Part shown: one piece after another, positions 1 through 8,400 of the stretch
Layout of the letters: each line of letters opens with the position of its first letter
Position numbering within the stretch: the first letter of the stretch is position 1
Source: Irpex lacteus
Taxonomy: Eukaryota > Basidiomycota > Agaricomycetes > Polyporales > Irpicaceae
Length of the DNA: 11,460 nt
Reading direction: 5' to 3'
Assembly (NCBI GenBank): GCA_001986395.2
Contig: MQVO02000288.1
Location: 1-11,460 of the forward strand
Notes under the pieces: generated by a model
What the model saw: only the letters and a program-made list of their open reading frames with translations
Told to the model about the DNA's origin: nothing
Database searches by the model: none
Made by a program: the position numbers and the translations under genes

Positions 1-63
1 AACCTAACCCTAACCTAACCTAACCTAACCTAACCTAACCTAACCTAACCTAACCTAACCTAA
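1..63. repeat. Telomeric repeat array, (CCTAA)n / (TTAGG)n
   Basis: The window opens with eleven CCTAA units and a single CCCTAA unit at 8-13. The array runs without other interruption to position 63. The C-rich strand reads 5' to 3' inward, as expected at the left end of a chromosome. The unit is mostly the pentamer TTAGG rather than the TTAGGG common in fungi. It is either a true variant or a systematic loss of one C in the CCC run during consensus calling. Confidence 0.95.
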
Positions 64-212
64 GGCAACGTCGGCACACGCTCATGGAAGCCCCGATAAT
101 GTCCTGGAAAGTTATAGGCGTGACCAAGAAAAGTGCATCGAACTCCGATGGGCCATTGCTTCGATGAAGTAATCTTAATGAATTGATGATCGACATATGA
201 CAGAATACTAAA
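64..212. other. Subtelomeric spacer / 3' flank of gene A
   Basis: These 149 bp are all that separates the telomere from the stop codon of gene A. The part next to the stop is AT-rich and could hold the cleavage and polyadenylation region. It also contains one copy of the 26-bp inverted repeat at 93-118. No ORF or RNA gene is supported here. Confidence 0.7.
93..118 (+). repeat. 26-bp inverted-repeat motif, copy H (telomere-proximal)
   Basis: The left arm is CCGATA and the right arm is TATAGG, one mismatch from TATCGG, with the standard 14-base spacer. The spacer shares a CTGGA core with the copy at 9004-9029, in the same orientation. It lies about 30 bp from the telomeric array and is the only copy outside an intron. 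Confidence 0.65.
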
Positions 213-3200
213 CTAATCATCGAGGTCGATGAAGGCACTTTGAGTGACAAACCTTGAAGCAGTGCGTAGTATATGGTCAGCTTCGTCATCACTATTGGTA
301 CGCCCACTTCGGTTTCGTACTCTCGAGGGGCCCGCAGTAGGTGCCGTTTGAACCGGAGGGAGTGAACCGTTGTCGACGAGACGACCAGCGACGACGGACC
401 CACACAGGTCAAGAATGGCATAGTAGGCAAGCCTGCTGGAGGAGCCGAGCATCCGCTCGAAGTTGGCGCACTTCTGCGTTAACAGGTCCCAAGAATATAG
501 TCCCCACAACTCTAAGGGACTCTCCGAGTTCTTTATGTGCTTCTTCGCCCATCCGAGGCCGTAACGAATGAACACTGTGCCCGTCAGCTCTTTACTTCCT
601 ATCCAATCGCAAAATGTAAGCGTGTTAGCATGTGTGAAGTAATAGACAGTGAAAGCAGCGTGCTACTAACCTAGCTTCTTCGTCCACGGCATGCCAAGAC
701 TTCCCTTTGACTTCGGATTGGGATTCGAAGTAATGTGCTGAGACAACGGTGATTCCGGATATAAAAGCCCCAAGGCATAACCGATGAAGAGGACAATCAA
801 TGGTTGAGGTCGTGTTACACCTGAGCGTGGGGGCGATAGAAGAGGAATGGATTGGATGGCGCGAACAATCTCTTCGTTTGTGGAGGCATGGTGTGGATGT
901 TGGTAAGTCTGATCGGGGGCCAAATATGGCGCCGTGGCCGCCATAATGCGAGCACAGTAGACTATAAGACGGTGTGGGGGTTTCTTAAAGTTCAAGATTT
1001 GCATGGCCCAGGCGAGCTGGCGATAGACATAATGCTTGTCACTTGTGGGGTTGAGAAAGTCTGCCGACTCCACGCTGGCATACTTAAGAAGGACGTCCTG
1101 AGGGTTTACCGTCTTATGGGTGTACCTGTGAAAGTCGGTCAATGGCAAGGTCGCTATGCTCCAAGGACCACCCTGAGTGACAACGTTGGATGCTTGGATG
1201 TTGAGACGAGTGATTGCGAGAGGATCATTGGACGCCGTGATGAAATTACGCGTGGCGGCGGAAGCATGGTCGTGGACAGTGTTCAAAAGACGCCAGTGAC
1301 AGTAGAGCGGCTTGTTTGACACACGACGACGACGTAGAGCATCATTGCCTACAGGAGGGGGAGGGGACCAGATAACATTGTGGATTTTCAATGTCGTGAG
1401 AACAATGCTAATCGCTTGGGAAAGAAGAGCCTCCCGAGACACTTTGTTCACGGCCTCCCAATGAGCCTCAGCCAAGACGAGCGCGATATGAAGGAGGTTG
1501 ACCGTCTGAGACTTTGCGATGAATGGAGCCGTGACAGAGCCGGGCCTAGATGTGCGTGCGGTCGTGATAGTGGAGTGTGACAGGGCCTTCAACGTCAATT
1601 CAGGCTCGTAGTCAGCATAGGGAAGGGAGGTCGGATGGCCTCGATTAGGATGAACGGCCAACATGAGGGCTCCCATTGCATCCTCCGAAGCTTCGAAAGG
1701 ATGAGACATCTTCATCCACATCTTTAAGTACTTCAAACGACGTTTGGAAACCTCGGTATGCTGCATGTTATTCCGTTCCAGCTCACGAGAGACACTGGCT
1801 GTGACTCCGGAGGCAACAAGTGCGACGGTGTCACGGATGTACTGCTGAAAGCATGTGTCGAAGAGGAGAATGACTGGTAGCACGGTGCCATCATTTTGGT
1901 ATGCCGAGTACGCGGCCGACCCAAGACGGTTCTTGAAGACACTGAACATTCGAAAGAGACATCGATAGGCCTACAGGGATTTCAGAACGTAGAACTATCA
2001 GTAGAGGACCGATAAAAGTCGACAAAGATATCGGGGCAGTCGTGAATCGTTCGTGAAGAACGACGATAAAGACGACGATGTCATCGTCGTGTCACACCGA
2101 TAACAATACGGACAGATATCGGGAGTTGATTCAACGCACCTCTGCAAAGTTGGAGCCGTAATGAAATGACAATGAAGCATAAGAGGAATCCAGAAACTGG
2201 CCGGTGGTCTGGTCCTGAGGCCAGGCGTCGGCGGAGAGCGAGAGCGAGAGCGAGAGCTGACCGCTGAACTGATTGAACAGCACATTGGGCCCGAGCCAGG
2301 GAAGAGTACCTTTTCTTGCGACGATCGACAAGCAAAAAGGATCCATGAGACGCGTAGTGAGGACGCAAGCGTTGCCCGTCTGCCCAAAGTTGGCGACACG
2401 CTCGAGCATGGCGGTGAGTTCCACCTGATAGAAGTACTCCATCGTGAGGATCGTGTAATCCACGTTGCCCTCGTCTGCGGTCTTTGCCAGCATGTCATAG
2501 CGAGCGCGAAGTCCCTGCTCATAAAGAACCTCCAGCGCGGATGCGAGTGGATAGGACGTCCATAAATACAATGAGGGGTACGCCTGCTGATTGGTAAGTA
2601 TGTGAGGGTGGGTGGAACGTAAACAAACGCACATGGGGCCGAAAGATCACCAGATGTCGCCGCAGATTGAAGAAAACCTGTGGTCTTACCCACGCAGCGC
2701 CCAGCGTGCACAGGATCAGTCTGAACACATCACTGAGCAATTGGTTCCAGCAGAGACATTAGCAACAAGAAGGGAAGACACGACGTGGAGTATCACAAAC
2801 CTCGCATTCCGATGTTCCTCCTTCATAACACCGACGTCAATATGATACACGTTCTCCAACCGAAGTGAGGTGTTGATACTTGGCGTACTAAGCTTACTTT
2901 CCAACCGCCGAAACGGCCGTCCTCTCTGCTGAAGTCTGGTTAGGAGGTGATTGGCCGTAGACTTGTCCGCCGCTGACTTGGCGAAAACAGCCGCAGTGGC
3001 TGCTGTCTGCTCAGCATGTTGAACATCGTGGGAGGCCACATCGTAGCGCATCCGATGGATGGCGCTGTTATACACCTGGCAACTACCGCCAAGCAGCGGT
3101 CCCAGCGCGTCGTGCTGCACAGCTTCATTCTCAGCGATCACAGAATTGATCTCCCGTATGACCTGGTCAAACATATCAGGCAGGGTCGTGCATTGATAAT

Positions 3201-4953
3201 GTCCTAAATTCCCCAAGAACGCCTGAGGGTAAACATCGACGCGTCCAGCATTCCGCCCATCAAAAAGCTGAGGAGCAGTGGAGAGGTTCATCATCATACC
3301 GCAGTAGTCCTCGTTAGGGACAGGCTGCCCTCCACGACGCTTGACTCGTGCGCCTGCGCCGGTGAAAACCAGATTCTCGGTAGGAGGGTCGTCATCATTT
3401 AACACGGGATATGTGTCGATGTCGATAGGTTGTCGGTTTTCGTCCAGGCCGTCGAAGAACTCTTCTCCAGGATGCTTCCGGCGGATATCCCCGGGGTCGA
3501 CGTTGATGTGATTATGTGAGCGCTGAACGCTGTAAGCATGACGGCCAGTTAATGAGTGTACGAGAGGTCATGCAAACACACTTACTTGAGCTCAGTCGCG
3601 AGAGCCAACGTGATGAAACGAATCTTTCCTAGATCACGATTGCCGCACCAAGCTCTACGGTCTGTCGGCGTAGGACGCAAATGCTTAAAGGACCAATCCT
3701 GGCCGTAAGACGCTGTGAAGAAAATGGGCATCCGCGTCCCAAGAGCACCTTGATAGGCAGCTGGCGCTGCGTCGTACCAGCGGGTCCATGTTCGCCGAAT
3801 TGCATGGTCCCACAACTTCGCTTGATCCCAGTTGAGCTCCAAAGTTACACCCGAATGGTTTTTATCACTAAAAAGGAATCAGACCTAGTTCGATCATGCG
3901 CCGACAATAAGCCAGAACTTTATCGGCGACCGCCCTCGTTCAGCCCAGTCAGCTGCATGCGCCAAAGCACATCCTCGGGGATCACGAGCACATCGTCTCC
4001 GATAACTTTCATGACATATATCGGCGAACGTCCATAGGTGAAATAGCACTTACAGCAAGTTTGTGTTGTCTTTGACGGTGTCCAGCTCATCAATGTTCCG
4101 CGGATAACGTTCTCCGGGGACATGGATGTCGGCGATGCCAGCAACGTCCAGAGAATACGCAAAGAACATAAGCAATATATGGGCTACCGTAGAGTTGACG
4201 ATGGCATCCTTCAGGCGCCCACGGGTCGGCGCAGTCTCTAGCTGCACGTTCTCGGGAGCTTCACCAGCTAACCCGCACCACAGTTGGTCGCGAGTGAACT
4301 TGCCTATACACATCAAGGCCTTAGTATGGTCAAACCCGAGACAGCTGTCCTTGGCAGGGAACGGTCGGAAGAGGCGCGTGAGACAGAGCTGGATACTGAA
4401 GCTTTGGTCTGGGCGGTCCACAGGAAGAAGGGCACCGAGCCCGATGTTGTTGGGGACGATCAGAAGAGCGTCGACATGAGACGTGGAGGAAGTGTACATC
4501 ATATCCGGGTCGTTGTTTCGATACTGGTATTGGTCATCGACGGTGATTTTCTGCGCAGTCTGTAACTTACGAACGGCCGCCGTTCGTGCAACGCGACCTT
4601 CGTGTTGACCCCTGTAGAGAACATCGAGGCTGCCCAGCGTGATGCGCTCGGGTTTCATCTTGTTCATTGTTTGCAACGCAAACTGGCGATCGAGATCACC
4701 CTGTGATATGCCAAGATTGACCTCTTGTTGAGAAAGGGGCGAGTCGCTGGCAAAGACAGGATCAATGTCGGCAATGTCCACATAGTCATTCCGCTCCCGC
4801 AGGGAGTCGTCGCGCTCAGCTTCTGGCCGGCGCAGTACTTCCCTTGAGAAGTTGATAATATTATTCAGTCGACAGCTAGGCTTTTGCGAGACGGGGGAAG
4901 GAGCGGGATACTCACTGTACTATTGCGGATCTTATTTGTTGATTTTGTGACAT
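213..4953 (-). CDS. Gene A: orphan subtelomeric protein, 8 exons, about 1336 aa
   Basis: I do not recognise this protein. Proposed exons (minus strand): 4953-4916, 4842-4054, 3867-3586, 3529-2801, 2732-2690, 2583-2140, 1970-671, 598-213. Every intron is GT-AG. Phases match throughout, and the joined length is 4011 nt, ending in TAG. The start at 4953 (MSQNQQIRSAIVQ) is chosen for its A at -3, the TATA-like box 65-75 bp upstream and the phase-2 junction into exon 2. The protein looks globular. It has hydrophobic stretches (VAHILLMFFAYSL near residue 235; LIVLFIGYALGLLYP in exon 7) but no clear signal peptide, and a polar acidic C-terminus. An LS repeat lies in exon 6. No catalytic motif was found. 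It is transcribed toward the telomere and lies downstream of gene B in the same orientation. Exon joins are inferred from splice signals and phase, not from transcripts. Confidence 0.85.
2009..2034 (+). repeat. 26-bp inverted-repeat motif, copy A
   Basis: Exact arms CCGATA and TATCGG are separated by 14 bases. It lies inside the 169-bp intron of gene A, 88 bp from copy B and in the same orientation. Confidence 0.85.
2072..2090. repeat. Perfect 19-nt palindrome inside gene A intron
   Basis: Nine-base arms ACGACGATG and CATCGTCGT flank a single central T. It sits between motif copies A and B in the same intron. In the transcript it could form a hairpin, although a one-base loop would force the inner pairs open. 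Confidence 0.8.
2097..2122 (+). repeat. 26-bp inverted-repeat motif, copy B
   Basis: Exact arms CCGATA and TATCGG are separated by 14 bases. It starts about 17 nt downstream of the intron donor in the transcribed direction. Confidence 0.85.
2234..2257. repeat. In-frame GAGAGC hexanucleotide microsatellite
   Basis: Four perfect GAGAGC units lie within exon 6 of gene A. On the minus strand they encode alternating Leu-Ser (LSLSLSLS). The 6-bp unit keeps frame, so copy-number change would lengthen or shorten the protein without breaking it. Confidence 0.85.
3901..3926 (+). repeat. 26-bp inverted-repeat motif, copy D (degenerate arm)
   Basis: The left arm is CCGACA (one mismatch), the right arm TATCGG is exact, and the spacer is 14 bases. 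It is paired with copy C in the same intron, with starts 98 bp apart. Confidence 0.7.
3999..4024 (+). repeat. 26-bp inverted-repeat motif, copy C
   Basis: Exact arms CCGATA and TATCGG are separated by 14 bases. It starts about 29 nt downstream of the intron donor in the transcribed direction. Confidence 0.83.
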
Positions 4954-5028
4954 TTGGAATACGAATGTGGTGGTCGTGATGAGGGGAAGTGCAACTAGGG
5001 ATGAACAAGCGACCCAGCTATATTATAG
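4954..5028 (-). promoter_or_regulatory. Likely core promoter / 5' UTR of gene A
   Basis: On the minus strand a TATA-like sequence, CTATAATATAG, lies at 5028-5018. A pyrimidine-rich leader follows, then the ATG at 4953 in the context CCAAATGTC. TATA to ATG is about 65-75 nt, compatible with a short fungal leader. Transcription start was not determined. Confidence 0.55.
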
Positions 5029-5477
5029 TACAGGGCAGAATCGGAAAAATTTGCTGGCAACGGCTTCGGTTGGCTTAGGAGACTTGAAGAGCAGCCATCA
5101 CAACGAGGCCTCGCGTAGTCATTCACCGGACACCCAACATTTACCCCAGGCGGTGCCTCAATAGTTTACCGGCTGCGAGCTAATGCAGCGTGTTGGCTGT
5201 CAGTGCAAATTCAAGGATAGAAGAAACATTTCAATATTCAAAACTACTAGTACATGAGGCGGTAAGGGCGGACGGATAGCGTGGGATAGTACAAGATGCG
5301 GCGGGAAGAGAGGATGACGTGTGAGAGCGGGGTGACGAATGCAATGCGATGCCGGCGGAGAGGACGATGACGAGGACGATGACGATGACGATGACGAGGA
5401 TTATGGATGGCGACGATGAGGGCGGGAGGCGCACGTTCGAGGAGAGCGAAGGCAGTGTTACGAGCAGAGAACATAGC
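5029..5477. other. Intergenic region between gene B stop and gene A promoter
   Basis: About 450 bp hold no supported gene. The right half is the gene B 3' untranslated side. It includes a GAC/GAT/GAG triplet repeat at 5363-5398 and an AT-rich patch near 5228-5250 that could serve as the cleavage region. Short plus-strand ORFs here lack codon support and are dismissed. Confidence 0.6.
5363..5398. repeat. GAC/GAT/GAG triplet microsatellite
   Basis: Twelve consecutive triplets alternate GAC, GAT and GAG just beyond the gene B stop. In one plus-strand frame they would read as an Asp/Glu run, but that frame is only about 26 codons long, so this is treated as non-coding simple repeat. Confidence 0.8.
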
Positions 5478-8400
5478 CTACGGCTCCTCGGCAGAGATAT
5501 TGGACCCGTCAGATCCGCCGCCTTGATGAGAAAAGGAGGGAGAGTGTGGACGACGAGGATCGCCACCGCTCACGTCTGGCGACGACAGGGGAGACGAGTC
5601 GCTGTCGACTGGAATAAGGAGTGGATGAGCGGGCGTGAGCACGGTGCGTCCGACACGTGGCGAGTACCACCTACCATCTTTCTCCGGCTTCTTCGAGTTA
5701 GCCCTTGACGATTGTCGCGTGGCGGGAGGAGTAGACAGTCGGAGATTCGAGCCTTCATCACAGTCGACGCAGTGTCGCTGTAGGCGTCCTCAGCTCGGCC
5801 ACGTGGAACGCATGACCGGAAGATACGCACCGTATCAAAATGATTTGGATTGGATTGTCGAATGCATGCGAGTGGATGGATATTAGTATAAAGATGGCAT
5901 ATGGAAGGCTCGTGACTCGCGCGATAATTTGAACGAGTGTTATCAGGGAGGAGGGGACGCAATGAGAGCGACTGACCATCCCCTGTCCCCGATATCGTGC
6001 TCGACAATTATCGGGCAACGGATGGGGTTGATCGACAAGATATGCACTCACCTGAAGCTCTCGGAGGCATCGGGGTAGCTCCCTTCCTCTTCGGAAGAGG
6101 ACGAGTCGACGCGGGAGGCTGCGAGCCACTGGGCACATTGTGCGAGCCTTCGACGTCGATTTCCATGGGGTCCGGAGACATACCCGTGCGAGAGGAAGCA
6201 CCTGCCGCGATGGCATCCGCCCTTCTCTTCTCCTCGACGCTGAGTTTTATGGCCTCGGCGAGCTGCGCGGCCTCGCGTTCCTCCGCGTCCGGTTCCTCAC
6301 GACTGCGTCTGATTGCCTCATCCACCTCTGAGCGTTCCTTTGCCGTCCTAGCAGCCGACGATTCAGCGTGACGACGGGCAACCTTGGGAGGCGCATTTGC
6401 AGGTGCGTCGCCCATGGGAACATCCTCGTTCCTGTCGGCTTCGACATCCCGTAGATCCATACCCCCAATATTCAGCGACGGAGATAGATTAGGCATGGAC
6501 CCATCCAGCTCATCCATCTGTGTCACCTCAGGGCTCGAGGGAGTGTCCAGAGACGCGACAGGAGCAGAACGGGTGATCGTTCCTGCTCGAATGCGCTTGC
6601 GTGCATCTGAGTCGCTGGCCGGCACTGCCTCAGACCTATCAGCGTCCTCATCGGACCCGGTCGTGGCCTGGAAGGGGCGCTTCGTAGAGTTTCGCTTCTT
6701 GAGAGCGCGGGACTCCTCGTCCGACGAAGCTGTCGATTGTGGAGGTGCAGAACGTTCGGGTCGGCGACGAGGTTGACTTCCGGATGCCAAGCTCGACGAC
6801 TGATGTGCGAGGGCTGCACCGCGGACTGCAGCCTTTCCACGAGAGACACCAGGGCGACTTCCTAAATTTGGGCCAAGTTGAGTTCAATAGTAAGTGGTCA
6901 TCGAATGGACTTACTGGACGATGATTCAGCTGCGTGAGTGCGTTAAATAAAAATTAGTACAGTTTCTTGTGGGCGTAGAAATAGCTTACCGACTGCTTTT
7001 CCCTTTCCCTTTCCCTTCGCCTTAGCCTCGAGTGCCTTCAACGCTTTTTCTGACTCGGCTTTACGCGCCACGCGATACTCCTCGCCGATCTTGAGAAAGG
7101 GCAGAGAGCCCTTGACCGGGCACGGATCTTGTACACGACGAGGGAGAAGGGCGTTGTCGAAAGGGACCGGTTGCATCTCGTAAACCTCCGATGCCAAGCT
7201 GGGGTACCTGTTGAGAATCGCTTTGCGGTCCGCTTTCTCAAGCTTCGGATGAGTGAGCACACCGCGTTGAAACATGAAGATGGCCTGGTCGATGATCGTA
7301 GACATAGCCTAAACAAAAAGGTGAACGCGGTGTTATAACTCTCTGAGATAAGGACAGGAGACTTTTGCCACTTACTAAATGAAGGCTCGACAAGGCAGTC
7401 TTGAATTCCATAGTCGTTGACGCCATGTCACTGGCCGACGAGGGCAGCCGTTCATATTGCGACGGGAGTGAGCTGGCGATGGAACTTGTGACGCGCGCGA
7501 TGGCCCGCTTCATGTCCAGGTTAGCTACCCGCTTGTAGCGAGCGACTTCCGCCTCCATCCTCGCGATCGGTGAATCCCAATCGGGCACTACGAGGTCCTC
7601 GCGTGCGTTGTGCAGCCCATCTGGCCATGAGAACGGTGCCTTTGGATCAACCATGTGCGGTCGGAGAACGTCCTCGAGATCGTGCCGCAACCAGCCGCCG
7701 TCGTTGTGAGCAATGAGGCCTTTTCGATACGAGCTGATAACCTGTTCCTCCATGAGTGCGACGGGAAGCCAAAACTTGAGGAAGTCGGAGGCGCCATGGC
7801 TGGTAGTATGCCCCCATCGAAGAGGGGTACGAGAGAGCAGTGAGATGACCCGAGATGCTGGCTTCGTCGGGACCAGGTGATGATTTTTGGTCTTTTGAGC
7901 CACGCTGATGAGAGCGGCGAACGTAGCAGCATCCTTGGACGCGCGGGCAACGAGTATGGGAAGGGGGTCGGGTAGACAGCCGAGCACATCGGCGTATTGA
8001 GCAAGATTGATCGGCGTCGGAGTCAGATGCTTCCTGAAGGCTTCCTGGCCATCCAGCACTGCCCCGTCGTCAACGTCATCATCGCCGACGATGGATGCGG
8101 CTGACTTTGCCTTCGCTTTCCTCGTCTTCATAGCCGTCTTCTGCGTCTTCTGCTTGGACTTAGCTACAACCTCCTCCTGCTCGAGCTGCGTAAGAGCTTT
8201 TTGCCAGCGCCATGCAAGATCTCCCTCGATATTTGGCGGGAGGGCAGCGATAAGAGCAGCGCGCTCAGCGTCCTTCTCCTCCTGGGTCTTCTTGCCCCGC
8301 TTGGGCTTGGGCATCTCATCGTCTTCGGCCTTCTTCTGAGCCTTCTTACGCTTTTTGGTCTCGCCCTTGGCGGGAATCGTCGCATGCGGCTTGCCATCGT

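Larger units (their letters stand above)
1971..2139 (-). other. Long intron (169 bp) of gene A carrying two 26-bp motifs
   Basis: The donor is GTGCGT at 2139 and the acceptor is CTGTAG ending at 1971. Phase 0 is preserved, joining ...SNFAE to AYRCLFRMF. Most introns in the window are 53-73 bp. The extra length here is a block with two 26-bp inverted repeats (2009-2034 and 2097-2122) and a perfect 19-nt palindrome between them. Confidence 0.8.
3868..4053 (-). other. Long intron (186 bp) of gene A carrying two 26-bp motifs
   Basis: The donor is GTAAGT at 4053 and the acceptor is CTTTTTAG ending at 3868. Both sides are phase 2 and join ...KDNTNLL to DKNHSGVTLELNW. A shorter 48-bp intron ending in GAAAG would also keep frame, but it leads to a stop after EGGRR and leaves no phase-compatible donor into the next exon. 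The long intron is therefore preferred. It carries motif copies C and D. Confidence 0.72.

Noticed and set aside
852..1319. Plus-strand ORF of 155 codons
   Set aside because: It lies wholly antisense to exon 7 of gene A, which is phase-consistent with seven other exons; no plus-strand splice or promoter context supports it.
4085..4130. Possible further copy of the 26-bp motif (GCGGATAACG ... GATGTCGG)
   Set aside because: Arms do not match CCGATA/TATCGG at the 26-bp spacing and the site is coding in gene A exon 2.
3920..4162. Read-through peptide ...IGDDVLVIPEDVLWRMQL as an extra exon of gene A
   Set aside because: It looks protein-like, but its acceptor (GAAAG) is poor and it offers no phase-2 donor into the following exon, whereas the 186-bp intron joins both sides in phase.
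4967..5164. Plus-strand ORF of 65 codons upstream of gene A
   Set aside because: It overlaps the TATA-containing promoter of gene A and has no recognisable features.
5342..5420. Short plus-strand frame encoding an Asp/Glu run
   Set aside because: Only about 26 codons between stops; explained by the GAC/GAT/GAG repeat.
5349..5708. Plus-strand ORF of 119 codons starting in the triplet repeat
   Set aside because: Its start is low-complexity (MTRTMTMTMT) and most of the rest is antisense to the last exon of gene B.
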